Origin: a virus
Length of the DNA: 22,652 nt
Strand: one strand, 5' to 3'
IMG/VR virus record: IMGVR_UViG_3300027777_000164
Coordinates: 1 to 22,652 of that record
The notes beneath the pieces are model-generated. The model did not search any database. It was given only the letters and a program-made list of their open reading frames with translations, and was not told the DNA's origin. Position numbers and translations under genes: made by a program. Shown one piece after another: positions 1 to 9,395 of the stretch (the stretch's first letter is position 1; each line of letters begins with the position of its first letter).

Positions 1-2488
1 TAGCGCCCGGCGTTGTGGTACCGATACCAACGTTTCCGGCAAAATAACCACCATTGTTTAACGATGAAAAAACACCACTACTACTAAAAGTAAAATATGA
101 ACTGCCAGCTGTACCATAAGCTTTTATGCCGACGTTTCCAGCTCCAGCGTCATAAAGATAATGACCTGAACCACCACCATTGGTACCAATTAGATAACCT
201 GTACCAGATCTTGTAATTCCATTAATGTCAAGAAGTGCAACAGTGCTAGGTGTTGTTCCTATACCAATATTTCCTAATGTATTATAAGTTATTACCGACC
301 CACCATAAACACTATCCTTTAAATATGTTATACCGCTATTACGATACAGGTATGCATAGCCTGTCGTTGCTTGATCATTGATGTAGAGTGTGCCATTGAG
401 ACCAACATTTTGTGAAGCTTGAATAGTTCCTGTAACATCAAGCGCGTAAGCAGGGTTATTTTTAAGGATACCAACATTACCGTTGAAGTAACTGGGTGCA
501 TTAGCTGTAACACCGTTGGTTGTCGTACCAGGTAATGAAGCTGTCCCTGTAGATACTGTTAAGCCGCCATTAGATACAGTAAGACCACCATTTGAAACTG
601 TTAAACCACTACTGACAGTAGCACCACCTTGTAAAGAAGCTGTACCACTTGATACCGTAAGACCACCAGCAGTAACAGTCGCACCGCTATTAACTGTAAG
701 CGAACCGAGTGTCGCTGTATCTGATGCACTTAACGTACCAGCAACAGTCAATTTTGAGTTAGGTGTCGTAGTACCGATACCAATATTACTACCACTTACA
801 ACCATTCTAACAAGTGTACCATCGTAAACGTTGAATGTACCTGCAGTGCTATCAGTATATAGGGTGTAGTTTTTTGCAGATGTTGCTAAAACAAGATTAG
901 AGTTACTACCGGCGTTAGGTGAGTTAACTGTCAAAAAGGCACCGTTAAATTGGCCGCTACCACCGAATGTAGCGCCGTTATTTGTACTAAGAGTCCCATT
1001 TATATACGCGTTAGCTATAGTACTGAGATTATTAATGTATGTTGTATTTGGGTTAGTAGCTGTAATGTTACTACCTAATACAAATGCGTTATTTGCTGTT
1101 ACATTATTAGCACTACCACCGGCAATGAATGAATAAACACCACTATTAGTATTTTTATAACCACCAACTACTATACTACCGTTATTTGATACACAATTTG
1201 CATTACCACCGAGAATACTTGCACTACCACCGCCTGTTGATATGCAATTATTCTGTCCACCGCCAATGTGTGAAAAATTACCGTAAGCAGATAAACCTAA
1301 ACCACCTACAATACTTGAATACGCATTACCGGTTTGTGTAGCATTAAAAGCACCGCCGACAATTACCGAACAGTTAGCGCTATTAACGTTATTCTTACCA
1401 CCACCAACGTTTGAATAAGTTCCAGAAGCTGTATTATTACCTTTAATAGGTATAAGACTGTTATTTGCGTTTTGCGTATAAGTGGCCGCCGAAGCTGATG
1501 TAATACTAGTCCACCCTGCACTATAGGTTTGAACTGTTGTATATGTATTATACCAAGAAGCAGAATTATTAAAAGTATTTGTATAGTTGCTATTCCAGTT
1601 ACCACTATTTGCTGTTAATGTTGTGTAGCTATTGTTCCAATTAGCACTATTTGCTGTTAATGTTGTATAGCTATTATTCCAGTTAGCTGAAGTGTTATTA
1701 ACTGATGTGTAGGTATTTTGCCAATTACCGCTAACGTTGGTTAAAGCTGTATATGTAACCCATGTACCTGAGTTTGCTGTTAGTGTACTATACGAACTAT
1801 TCCAGTTTGCAGAGGTATTATTAACAGATGTAAATACGTTGTTCCAACTCGCCGAGGTATTATTAACAGATGTAAATACGTTGTTCCAGCTCGCTGATGT
1901 ATTGTAGACTGATGTATATACATTACTCCACTGATTACTATTACCCGTACTAGCAAAAACACTATTTAAAGCTGTAATATTATTTGAAGCAAAGATATTA
2001 TTAGTACTTGAAAGGTTATTAACAAACGTAATATTTACAGCAGACTTAGCTACAATATTTGAACCTAATATAAAGGAATTATTACCGGTAAGTGTATTAT
2101 TTAAACCACCAAAAATAATTAAATTTGAACCAGAAAGTGTGTTATTTTGGCCACCAAAAATTATTGAAAAATTACTACCTGAGAGTATCGAGTTATTGAC
2201 ACTATAAACAGGGACAATTAAAGAACTATTTGAGCTATATGTTGTAAACGGAATAGCAGTTTGCGGGAAACTTAAAGTGAATAAAGCTGACGTTGCCCAT
2301 GTTGTTGTATACGGTCCATAATAGTTACCTGTAGATTTATCAACGTAGTAATCACCAGATAATACAGGATATGATGACGCTCCTGTTGTTGCTGAACCTG
2401 TCCCAGACCAGATTTGACTACCCCTTGTGCCAATACACAGTGCTGTTATTGCGGGTAGATTTAGTGAAAGGGTTGCTGCAATACTCAT
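1..2488 (-). CDS. Repeat-rich phage fibre/adhesin protein, C-terminus beyond the window
   Basis: An open minus-strand frame runs uninterrupted from ATG at 2488 to the left edge (at least 829 codons; it begins MSIAATLSLNLPAITALC). I see, in order: a unique N-terminus; a block of GGxNNTLSG repeats; a stretch of 14-residue repeats of the type WNNVFTSVNNTSAS (about residues 175-335); YadA-head-like repeats with ASGxYSxIxGG (about 350-470); a NIGIGTTTPNSKLTV motif near residue 570; a low-complexity GGLTVSNG run; and two or three further GNVGIGTTTP-type motifs. GIGTTTP-type motifs are common in tail fibres and large adhesins, often before a C-terminal chaperone domain, which would lie outside this window. 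The role is probably receptor binding or a distal virion fibre. An ATAAATA late motif lies just upstream (2501-2508). The start is supported by that spacing, as no SD is visible. Confidence 0.8.
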   Translation of the reverse strand, partial: MSIAATLSLNLPAITALCIGTRGSQIWSGTGSATTGASSYPVLSGDYYVDKSTGNYYGPYTTTWATSALFTLSFPQTAIPFTTYSSNSSLIVPVYSVNNSILSGSNFSIIFGGQNNTLSGSNLIIFGGLNNTLTGNNSFILGSNIVAKSAVNITFVNNLSSTNNIFASNNITALNSVFASTGNSNQWSNVYTSVYNTSASWNNVFTSVNNTSASWNNVFTSVNNTSANWNSSYSTLTANSGTWVTYTALTNVSGNWQNTYTSVNNTSANWNNSYTTLTANSANWNNSYTTLTANSGNWNSNYTNTFNNSASWYNTYTTVQTYSAGWTSITSASAATYTQNANNSLIPIKGNNTASGTYSNVGGGKNNVNSANCSVIVGGAFNATQTGNAYSSIVGGLGLSAYGNFSHIGGGQNNCISTGGGSASILGGNANCVSNNGSIVVGGYKNTNSGVYSFIAGGSANNVTANNAFVLGSNITATNPNTTYINNLSTIANAYINGTLSTNNGATFGGSGQFNGAFLTVNSPNAGSNSNLVLATSAKNYTLYTDSTAGTFNVYDGTLVRMVVSGSNIGIGTTTPNSKLTVAGTLSASDTATLGSLTVNSGATVTAGGLTVSSGTASLQGGATVSSGLTVSNGGLTVSNGGLTVSTGTASLPGTTTNGVTANAPSYFNGNVGILKNNPAYALDVTGTIQASQNVGLNGTLYINDQATTGYAYLYRNSGITYLKDSVYGGSVITYNTLGNIGIGTTPSTVALLDINGITRSGTGYLIGTNGGGSGHYLYDAGAGNVGIKAYGTAGSSYFTFSSSGVFSSLNNGGYFAGNVGIGTTTPGA
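1813..1896 (-). repeat. Tandem 42-nt direct repeat inside the fibre gene
   Basis: Two nearly identical 42-nt units lie head to tail here. They encode the 14-residue unit WNNVFTSVNNTSAS. More diverged copies of the same 14-residue period extend over about 1480-1960. The near identity at DNA level suggests recent duplication or gene conversion. Confidence 0.75.
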
Positions 2489-2500
2489 ATATGACAATGT

Positions 2501-2508
2501 TATTTATT
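2501..2508 (-). promoter_or_regulatory. Late-type promoter AATAAATA for the partial fibre gene
   Basis: AATAAATA reads on the minus strand at 2508-2501. Using the tmRNA-calibrated rule (start 5 nt after the motif), RNA would begin at 2495, giving a 7-nt leader before ATG 2488. Confidence 0.55.
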
Positions 2509-2543
2509 CAAAATAACAAAATTCTCAGAAGCTTTATTAAAGC

Positions 2544-3557
2544 TTAGTGCGGTGTAATAATGACGTAATTGTCACCTGACTGGTATGGTGCACCAACAGA
2601 TTGTGACTGTGATGGTGTTGGATTGACGATTACGAGCGGGTTCGTTGTAAGAGCAGGATTTGTTGTATTTGCATAAGGATTATAACCGTCGTATGTATCA
2701 ATAGCAGAGAGAGTATCACCATAACCGAATATAGGCGGTGTATTTAGATATAGGAGATTTGCACTTAATGATGCAGTATCTACAGTATAGGAATATGTAT
2801 ATGGTGAAGTTCCTGTAGAAGATGTTATAACACCATTTATATTAAAATTTTTAATTTTGAATGTTGTATTTGTAGAGAGGCCCGTTGTAAATGCTAAACC
2901 ACACCATAATGATGAAGGAAAAAAGAGCTGTTTTGCACTGAGATAAGGGTTATTTGTAATAGAATTATTGTATAATGAAACAGAGTAGTTAAGATAATTA
3001 GTAAAGTATATATCACCTATATTTTTTGCGTCGACAATAATTCTACTACCGTAATCTGTTAATCGAATTCTTACTCTTTTAAAGGTTGGTATACCAGATG
3101 ATAATTGTTGATATAAACTCCACGGCTGTACACCAGGTATATTGTTTAAGTTCGATGTTTGTGTAATAAAATTATAATTACTACCCTGATCTGCTCTCAA
3201 TGTTATTGAGTTAGGTGTTAAGCTAGTAGATCCAGCACTCAAATATAAACTACTACCATAATTCCCTGTAATATCAAATCCTATACCTAATATCCCTTGA
3301 CTGATACCTGAATAACCTGAACTACCGTCAGCTGTAAATACATTTGTTGTACCTGCATAACCTAATCCGGGTCCAGGTCCACCATTAATGATATTTTGTG
3401 CGAATGTATTGGTAAAAAATACACAAAACCCTTCGCTACCTGTTTTTGCAGGTCCGTAACAGGCATAATCAAAAGATATTACGATGTCTTTTGATGTATC
3501 AAGAAATTGCGTAAAAATAATACTACTAGCTATAGCGTTAGCAGGTAAAGTATACAT
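2544..3557 (-). CDS. L-type-lectin-like (concanavalin A-like fold) putative receptor-binding protein
   Basis: The protein is 337 aa. The first two thirds resemble an L-type lectin/ConA-like beta-sandwich: FDYACYGP, then GSEGFCVFFTN, then GPGPGLGYAG, then GISQGILGIGFD. This is the same order as the carbohydrate-binding core of legume-type lectins (DGxAFxL, PGxxLGY, NGIxxVEFD). The C-terminal third (about 250-337) is Pro/Thr/Ser-rich and looks like a linker or attachment segment. It lies between two long fibre genes on the same strand (21 nt to the 1497-aa gene), so a glycan-binding role on the virion is a reasonable inference. TATAAACA on the minus strand (3571-3564) would start RNA 1 nt before this ATG. 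The fold assignment is from motif order only; metal-binding residues were not verified. Confidence 0.65.
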   Translation of the reverse strand: MYTLPANAIASSIIFTQFLDTSKDIVISFDYACYGPAKTGSEGFCVFFTNTFAQNIINGGPGPGLGYAGTTNVFTADGSSGYSGISQGILGIGFDITGNYGSSLYLSAGSTSLTPNSITLRADQGSNYNFITQTSNLNNIPGVQPWSLYQQLSSGIPTFKRVRIRLTDYGSRIIVDAKNIGDIYFTNYLNYSVSLYNNSITNNPYLSAKQLFFPSSLWCGLAFTTGLSTNTTFKIKNFNINGVITSSTGTSPYTYSYTVDTASLSANLLYLNTPPIFGYGDTLSAIDTYDGYNPYANTTNPALTTNPLVIVNPTPSQSQSVGAPYQSGDNYVIITPH

Positions 3558-3563
3558 AGTCGT

Positions 3564-3571
3564 TGTTTATA
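3564..3571 (-). promoter_or_regulatory. Late-type promoter TATAAACA for the lectin-like gene
   Basis: TATAAACA on the minus strand (one change from TATAAATA) is followed by ACGAC and then T-ATG. The predicted start is 3558, a 1-nt leader, so the mRNA would be essentially leaderless. Confidence 0.5.
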
Positions 3572-3578
3572 CTTAACA

Positions 3579-6500
3579 TTACGCTGATACATCGCCACTT
3601 ATTACCCAACCAGCGTAAGCACCGGTATAAACAATAGTTGCTACAGAATACTGCTTAGTTGTTCTATAATAGCTGTTAGCTTGATTGATTGTTACACCAG
3701 CTGATGCACTTGAAAGTGAAACCCTTGCTGTACTAAGCTGAGTAACATATGTTCTAAATCCAGCAGGGTATGTGATACCAGACGATGGTAAAGCTGTAAG
3801 ACCAACATTACTTGTTGAAGCAATTGTACCGCTATTATCAGATAATTGAATTGTATAAGTTGTACCGCTTAATACTGTAATTGTTGTGCCACCAAAAATA
3901 TTACCACCAACGGTAAGATTACCTGTTATATTAACATTTCCTTGCGCACTTACGTTGTTTGTATATGTGTAGTTAGCAGCTGTAGCACTTAAACCAGTAC
4001 CTAAGATAAAAGTATTTGGATAAGCTGTGTAGTTTGCTGAACCACCAGCAATGAATGAATACGTGCCTGAGGATGTATTGTTGTAACCACCTACGATAGC
4101 GTTATACGAATTTGAAGCATTATTACATCTACCACCGCCGATGTAGGAATAAACACCGGAAGCTGTATTACCGAGACCACCACCGATAACCGCCCAAGCA
4201 CTTAAAGCTTGGTTACCAGAACCACCATTAATATTTGAAGCTAATCCAGTAGCAAGATTGCACTGACCACCGGCAATAACTGAATATTGACCTGAAGAAG
4301 TATTGTTACCAGAAGCAGGTACTATTGCTGTTGTAACCCCGCCAGTAGTGTATGGAAAATTCGATGTTGATGCTGCAGTGGCAAAAGACGATAGACTATT
4401 TGACAACGATATAACAGCTGTATTAATAGTATTAATACAGGTATTAATTGTATTGACACAATTATTAAATGTTGTCGATGTAGTAATATTGTTTAAATTA
4501 CTACCATCACCGAAGTACGTTGTAGCAAATACAGCACCAGGTGTTGAAAGATTGTTTACGTAAGTAAAATTGACTTGTCCAGCACATAGATTGGAACCTA
4601 AAATGAAAGTATTTCTAAATCCATTCGTTGTATTGCTACAACCACCGGCGATAAAGGAATATACGCCCGAAGCTGTATTACATAAACCACCATCGACAAT
4701 TGAATAATTACCAGAAGCTGTATTTGATCTTCCGTTATTGATTACTGAGAATTGACCACTTGCGTTATTACCGCCCTGAACTGGTTGTACAGAATATGTA
4801 CCGGGTCCAACTACATAAACTGTATTACCACCAACGTTTCTTAAATTCGAACCATCACCGTAAATTGCTGCAGCGCTAATATTACCTGTTGTTGTAATTG
4901 TTGTACCGCAAATAGATCCATTAGCTACAATTCCATTTGTGTAGGTTGTATTAGGTTGAGTTGCAACAATATTTGAACCAAGAACAAATGAATTTATAAC
5001 ATCAAAGTTGATGTAATTTGCTGAACCACCGGCTATGAATGAATTACAACCGACGATTGTATTACAACATCCACCAGCTATTGTTGAATTGGCACCTTGT
5101 ACAATATTACTAACACCACCAGCAACAACAGAACCGTTGCCTTGAACTGTGTTGTAGAAACCACCAGCTATTGTTGCGTAGACATTGCTAATAGTATTAT
5201 AATATCCGCCATTAATATTAGAAAAAGAACCAGTAGTGATATTATTGCACTGACCACCTTCAATGATATTGAATCTACCAGATACATTATTACAATTACC
5301 GCCACCAACAACAGTATATGGACCTGAGGCTGTATTACCAAATCCGCCACCAATTACTGCGCCTGTACCGGAACTATTATTACCACATCCACCATTAATT
5401 ACAGAAAATTGACTTGTAATAACGTTATTAGTACCACCCTCAACATTTGAATTACAACCAGTAACAGTATTGCTACCATACGTTGGTACAATTGAAGACA
5501 GGGCTGAGTTTGCTGTATAACCAATAGCTTTATTATAGAGATTACCAGTTGCTGAAATATCACCAACAACAGTTAACGCAACGTTTGGTGTAGTTGTTCC
5601 AATACCAATATTACCCTGACTTGTTACTCTAAAACGCTCACAAGCACTAAGTGTACCACCGGTATGGAAGAGAAGACTATTTGCCGTAGCTGTACCAATC
5701 GCTAGGTTACCGCCATTTATAAACAAATAACCGTCATTTGCAGCTGCAACACCATAGGCTGAATTACTATAAGCACTATTGTTAATACCAAGATTAACGA
5801 AATTTGATGAACTACCGCCATTATCAGCTGTTGCAACAAAATCTGTTGAAGCGTTAGTTCCAGCACATAAGTTTTGACCTGCAAATTGTAGATATGTATT
5901 AGAGCAAGTAGTGAATTGACCGACAGAATTTCCAAATGTAGGTGTTAGACCGAGAGGGTTTATAGCAAGATAGCCAGTATTAGCACTTAAAGTATTGATA
6001 CCCCCTTGTGAGGAAAGATTGTTTACTATTGTATAATTGGATACAGTTGAGGTGATGTTTGAACCAACTACAAATGCATTATTACCGGTAACATTATTAT
6101 TTTGACCACCTAGCACACTTGAGCAATTGCCAGAAACGACGTTATTATACCCACCAGTAATATTTGATGCACTACCTGAAACAGTATTAAGACATCCACC
6201 GAGTATTACCGCTTGACTTGTACTGGCGGTATTACCATAACCACCGCCAATTACTGAATAATTGCCTGAAGCTGTGTTACCATTACCACCGCCAATAAAT
6301 GAACTTGCACCGGTTGCATTATTATTACCGCCAGCTAGAATACCCGAATTGTTACCAATAGATTGATTACCGTAACCACCAGCGACTATTGAATAGTTAC
6401 CAGAAGCGTTATTACCATAACCACCTAAATCTGCCGCCCAATTACCTAAGGTGGTAATACCATAAGGATTTAATAAATTACCAATACCTGATACACTAGG

Positions 6501-8072
6501 AACTAATACAAGAACTTGTGCTGAAGCTTGTGCGTATGTTGTGTTATTATATGTCGGGTTATTTGTTGCACTTGTCGCAGCGACATAATTTGCTGCAGCA
6601 ACTGTACTATTCCAGCTAGCACTATTTGTATTAACTGTTGTATATGTATTGTTCCAAGCTGCACTGTTACTATTAACATTTGTATAAACATTATTACCAA
6701 TAGTATTAACAAGATTTGAACCATCTCCAAAGAATTTACCGTAAACAGTACCTTGTGAGCTAAGGTTATTTACATATACGAAATTAGCTTGTGAAGCACT
6801 GAGATTTGAACCAAGAATAAAGGTATTAGCAAACCCACTATCATTATTTGCAGATCCTGCTGCAATAAATGACGTATTACCTGAGACAATATTGTTGTAA
6901 CCACCGGCAATGTGTGAATAACTGCCTGCAGCTATGGAGCTTCTACCACCATCAATACTTGAATAGGTACCTGATGCTGTGTTATTCAATCCACCACCGA
7001 TAACGGCACCTGAGCCCGAGGCGATATTGCCAAGACCACCTACAACAACAGATGTATAATTAGTAGCGTAGTTTGACTGACCACCTACAACAGTCGAACA
7101 ATTTCCTGATGCAATATTTGCACACCCGCCAGCAACATTTGATGTCTGACCGGTAGCTGCATTTAATTGACCACCAGCGATATTTGAATAAAGCCCTGAT
7201 GCAATATTTTGATAACCACCGAGAACGGTATTAAAGGCTGATAGGGTCTGGTTACCATAACCACCACCAATATTGGAGTAGATACCAGATGCTAAATTAT
7301 TACAACCACCGACTATATTTGCGTAACAACCAGTTGCATTATTACCAGAGCCTGTTCCAATAAAAGTATAGCCACCGGAAGCGTTATTTGATGCACCGCC
7401 ACCTATGTTTGAATAATTTCCAGATGCAATATTACTCAAGCCACCTACAATACTTGAATAGTTATTTGTAACTTGGTTGCTATTACCGCCTAAAATTGAA
7501 TTATAATTACCAGATGCAGTGCTATTACCAAAATTTGGTGTAATCAGAGTACCGCTTAATATAAAGGTCTGACTTGATAGTTTAAGGTATGTTGTACTGA
7601 ATGAGGATGCTAGTGAGTAGGCTGTATTCCAGTTAGCAAAACCAGGCCCGTAAAGTGTTCCAAGAACACTCAAGCTACTTACGACTGTAGTATTTGTTGT
7701 AAAATCGTAAATTGGTACAGAGCCGTTTGTATATGGTGGATCTCCAAGATAGTTATTAAAGGCATCGTATTGGAGTCGAGATACAGGAATAGCGTAATTT
7801 ACACCGCTTAATTGTACAATGAGAGAATTTGTTGGTACAAAACTTGCATTCGCAGATAATACCGGCTGTGGTATGCTAATATTTGAGAGTGTATAGTAAT
7901 TTGTAAAAATTGAACCTGAGGCACTAAGATTACCTTGGATAACAAAATCTCCCTGAAACGGCTCAGCGTATGAAGCAATAGGATCTGTTGCAGAATCAGG
8001 ATAACCAGCTGTCGGGTTAGAGTGATGATTCTTTCTATGAAGCTTATTATGGAACCGGGCGTTGTCGGACAT
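3579..8072 (-). CDS. Giant repeat-built tail fibre protein with YadA-head-like beta-roll repeats
   Basis: The protein is 1497 aa. Most of it is 14-16-residue repeats of the form NNASGxYSxIxGG, arranged in about five blocks (roughly residues 180-420, 545-700, 880-1075, 1115-1195, 1290-1390). Most blocks are closed by a recurring module NTFILGSNLSA...YVNNLSSQG, often followed by FGDGSNL. A GNIGIGTTTPNVALTV motif occurs near residue 820. The last ~100 residues form a distinct non-repeat domain ending GAYAGWVISGDVSA. The repeats resemble the left-handed beta-roll of YadA-type trimeric adhesins, so a trimeric fibre is inferred. Many YSNI positions carry Cys instead (GCYANIVGGC), which is odd for an extracellular fibre. 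It shares modules with the partial fibre gene at 1-2488. A late motif lies 9 nt upstream of the ATG. Confidence 0.85.
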   Translation of the reverse strand: MSDNARFHNKLHRKNHHSNPTAGYPDSATDPIASYAEPFQGDFVIQGNLSASGSIFTNYYTLSNISIPQPVLSANASFVPTNSLIVQLSGVNYAIPVSRLQYDAFNNYLGDPPYTNGSVPIYDFTTNTTVVSSLSVLGTLYGPGFANWNTAYSLASSFSTTYLKLSSQTFILSGTLITPNFGNSTASGNYNSILGGNSNQVTNNYSSIVGGLSNIASGNYSNIGGGASNNASGGYTFIGTGSGNNATGCYANIVGGCNNLASGIYSNIGGGYGNQTLSAFNTVLGGYQNIASGLYSNIAGGQLNAATGQTSNVAGGCANIASGNCSTVVGGQSNYATNYTSVVVGGLGNIASGSGAVIGGGLNNTASGTYSSIDGGRSSIAAGSYSHIAGGYNNIVSGNTSFIAAGSANNDSGFANTFILGSNLSASQANFVYVNNLSSQGTVYGKFFGDGSNLVNTIGNNVYTNVNSNSAAWNNTYTTVNTNSASWNSTVAAANYVAATSATNNPTYNNTTYAQASAQVLVLVPSVSGIGNLLNPYGITTLGNWAADLGGYGNNASGNYSIVAGGYGNQSIGNNSGILAGGNNNATGASSFIGGGNGNTASGNYSVIGGGYGNTASTSQAVILGGCLNTVSGSASNITGGYNNVVSGNCSSVLGGQNNNVTGNNAFVVGSNITSTVSNYTIVNNLSSQGGINTLSANTGYLAINPLGLTPTFGNSVGQFTTCSNTYLQFAGQNLCAGTNASTDFVATADNGGSSSNFVNLGINNSAYSNSAYGVAAANDGYLFINGGNLAIGTATANSLLFHTGGTLSACERFRVTSQGNIGIGTTTPNVALTVVGDISATGNLYNKAIGYTANSALSSIVPTYGSNTVTGCNSNVEGGTNNVITSQFSVINGGCGNNSSGTGAVIGGGFGNTASGPYTVVGGGNCNNVSGRFNIIEGGQCNNITTGSFSNINGGYYNTISNVYATIAGGFYNTVQGNGSVVAGGVSNIVQGANSTIAGGCCNTIVGCNSFIAGGSANYINFDVINSFVLGSNIVATQPNTTYTNGIVANGSICGTTITTTGNISAAAIYGDGSNLRNVGGNTVYVVGPGTYSVQPVQGGNNASGQFSVINNGRSNTASGNYSIVDGGLCNTASGVYSFIAGGCSNTTNGFRNTFILGSNLCAGQVNFTYVNNLSTPGAVFATTYFGDGSNLNNITTSTTFNNCVNTINTCINTINTAVISLSNSLSSFATAASTSNFPYTTGGVTTAIVPASGNNTSSGQYSVIAGGQCNLATGLASNINGGSGNQALSAWAVIGGGLGNTASGVYSYIGGGRCNNASNSYNAIVGGYNNTSSGTYSFIAGGSANYTAYPNTFILGTGLSATAANYTYTNNVSAQGNVNITGNLTVGGNIFGGTTITVLSGTTYTIQLSDNSGTIASTSNVGLTALPSSGITYPAGFRTYVTQLSTARVSLSSASAGVTINQANSYYRTTKQYSVATIVYTGAYAGWVISGDVSA

Positions 8073-8081
8073 GGTTAGAAT

Positions 8082-8088
8082 TATTTAT
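8082..8088 (-). promoter_or_regulatory. Late-type promoter ATAAATA for the giant fibre gene
   Basis: Minus-strand ATAAATA is followed by ATTCT and then AACC-ATG. RNA is predicted to start at 8076, giving a 4-nt leader. The extended element ATAAATAATTCT is identical to that in front of the virion gene at 12628. Confidence 0.65.
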
Positions 8089-8135
8089 GGGTAAATCTCT
8101 AAAATAGTGATGGCTAGAATACTTAATATGTAAAG

Positions 8136-8143
8136 AATAAATA
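8136..8143 (+). promoter_or_regulatory. Late-type promoter AATAAATA, divergent from the fibre promoter
   Basis: AATAAATA then TATAC, with the predicted start at G8149. It is divergent from the minus-strand fibre promoter about 50 nt away and would serve the micro-ORF at 8168 and the gene at 8268. Confidence 0.45.
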
Positions 8144-8167
8144 TATACGTGTCCTTAAGGCACAAAT

Positions 8168-8266
8168 ATGAGAATAATCTTAGCAATTCTTGATTATATG
8201 TTTCATAATCAGATCGAGAATCTTAAAGAGGATATACGTTATATTCTGACAAAGACTAAATATTAA
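8168..8266 (+). CDS. Small unknown protein (32 aa)
   Basis: ATG to TAA encodes 32 residues beginning MRIILAILDYMFHNQIENL. It has a hydrophobic start and a charged second half. AAGG sits 7 nt before the ATG, and the stop is 1 nt before the GTG of the membrane/coiled-coil gene, which suggests translational coupling. No family is recognised. The late motif for the downstream gene lies inside its last codons, so it could also be a chance ORF. Confidence 0.4.
   Translation: MRIILAILDYMFHNQIENLKEDIRYILTKTKY
8257..8262 (+). promoter_or_regulatory. Late-type promoter CTAAATA placed for a leaderless GTG start
   Basis: AAAGACTAAATA is followed by exactly 5 nt (TTAAC) and then GTG 8268. The tmRNA-calibrated start site is the G of that GTG. 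Confidence 0.55.
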
Positions 8267-8267
8267 C

Positions 8268-9395
8268 GTGGAGATTTTTAAAAAACTATTTCAGCGTGAA
8301 GCTGTTACAGAGAATACTGTGTTACCACAGTTTCATACTATTTTTGGCTTTACAACAAATAATCAAATAGCATCAACTGCTATTGACATCGTGTATTGGT
8401 TTATAATGTTTGTAGCGTACTGCTTTGCCTTCCACGCACTGGGCGTTATTCTCATTTCATGGAACTGGTCTTTAATTGCCTTAGCTAGTATTGCTGTTGT
8501 TGGACTTCCGTATTGTGTAAAGATTATTCTTTTTGGTAGAAAAGAGTTCCCATTTAAAGCTGCTATTTTATGTCTCTTTCTGAGCTTCCTACCCACAATT
8601 TTTGATTTTGCCGGTCTTTATTCTGAAACTGGAGTACAGGATAGCTTAAAAACAAGTAAAGAAAAGATAACAGAAACTTTATCTTATTTTGAAGCTGAGA
8701 GTAAGAAGGCCGTTCAACAACAAGAACTCGATATTAATAATAATGGAAGAGACAAAAAAATAGAAATAGAAAAGAATTTAACTTTAAAATCTACAGAACT
8801 TAAACAGCAAGTTGAAGATGCAAATCAAGAAGTCCTTGATGAAAAGCAAGGAGTTAAAGGTAAAGCAGGTGACGGTCCGAGAGCTAGAGAACTACAATCT
8901 ACAGCCAGAAAACTACAAGCACAAACTGATATTCAGCTACAAAGTACAAAAGCGGAAATTAAAAAGCAAAATGATGCTGTAGATCAACAGGTCCAAGATC
9001 AATTAAAAGCACTTGAAGTATCCAATAAACTACTCGGTGATAGAATTGTAACGTGCAAGAAAGCTATTAATCAAACAACAAGCTTTAAAGAACTTGAGCT
9101 CTCTGTTATTGATGCAAATAGTCTTATCTCCTCTATTGCTTCAAATATTAATACAAAGTTTGAACCTGTTAAGATTTTAGGGACAGATAATATTATTAAA
9201 GTATCCTTTACAGCCTTAACACAGGCTGATATAACAGCTCTAGTATGCTTTCTTTTAGCTTTCCTTATGGAAATTGGTGATATTATTATTGTATATACTA
9301 TTCGGTATGAAAAGAAAGTACCTATTCCATTGATTAAGAAGGAAGACGACTTCTTACATAGAGTGAAATTTACAAAAACGTATGACGGGTACTAA
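8268..9395 (+). CDS. Membrane protein with long coiled coil, unknown function
   Basis: The protein is 375 aa and starts at GTG. Three strongly hydrophobic segments lie near the N-terminus (about residues 39-63, 67-89 and 98-118). A long Lys/Glu/Gln-rich region predicted to be coiled coil follows (about 125-290), then a fourth hydrophobic segment (about 323-346) and a basic tail. This layout suggests an inner-membrane protein with a large helical cytoplasmic or periplasmic domain, but no family is recognised. Its stop overlaps the convergent gene at 9392 by 3 bp. The start is chosen because the late motif lies exactly 5 nt upstream and no SD is present. It follows the fibre genes and uses a late promoter, so a role in assembly, lysis timing or superinfection is possible but unproven. 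Confidence 0.7.
   Translation: MEIFKKLFQREAVTENTVLPQFHTIFGFTTNNQIASTAIDIVYWFIMFVAYCFAFHALGVILISWNWSLIALASIAVVGLPYCVKIILFGRKEFPFKAAILCLFLSFLPTIFDFAGLYSETGVQDSLKTSKEKITETLSYFEAESKKAVQQQELDINNNGRDKKIEIEKNLTLKSTELKQQVEDANQEVLDEKQGVKGKAGDGPRARELQSTARKLQAQTDIQLQSTKAEIKKQNDAVDQQVQDQLKALEVSNKLLGDRIVTCKKAINQTTSFKELELSVIDANSLISSIASNINTKFEPVKILGTDNIIKVSFTALTQADITALVCFLLAFLMEIGDIIIVYTIRYEKKVPIPLIKKEDDFLHRVKFTKTYDGY

Noticed and set aside
1480-1960. CRISPR-like array
   Set aside because: The 42-nt repeats abut without spacers and are in frame with a 14-residue protein repeat.
3579-8072. Plus-strand and alternate-frame ORFs in the fibre region
   Set aside because: Shadows of the repeat-coded frame; Ile/Leu/Val-, Thr- or Cys-rich low-complexity translations without start signals.
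8149-8193. 14-codon ORF from GTG 8149, exactly 5 nt after a late motif
   Set aside because: Very short and overlapping the 32-aa ORF in another frame; probably a coincidence of the start-site G, though it could be a leader peptide.
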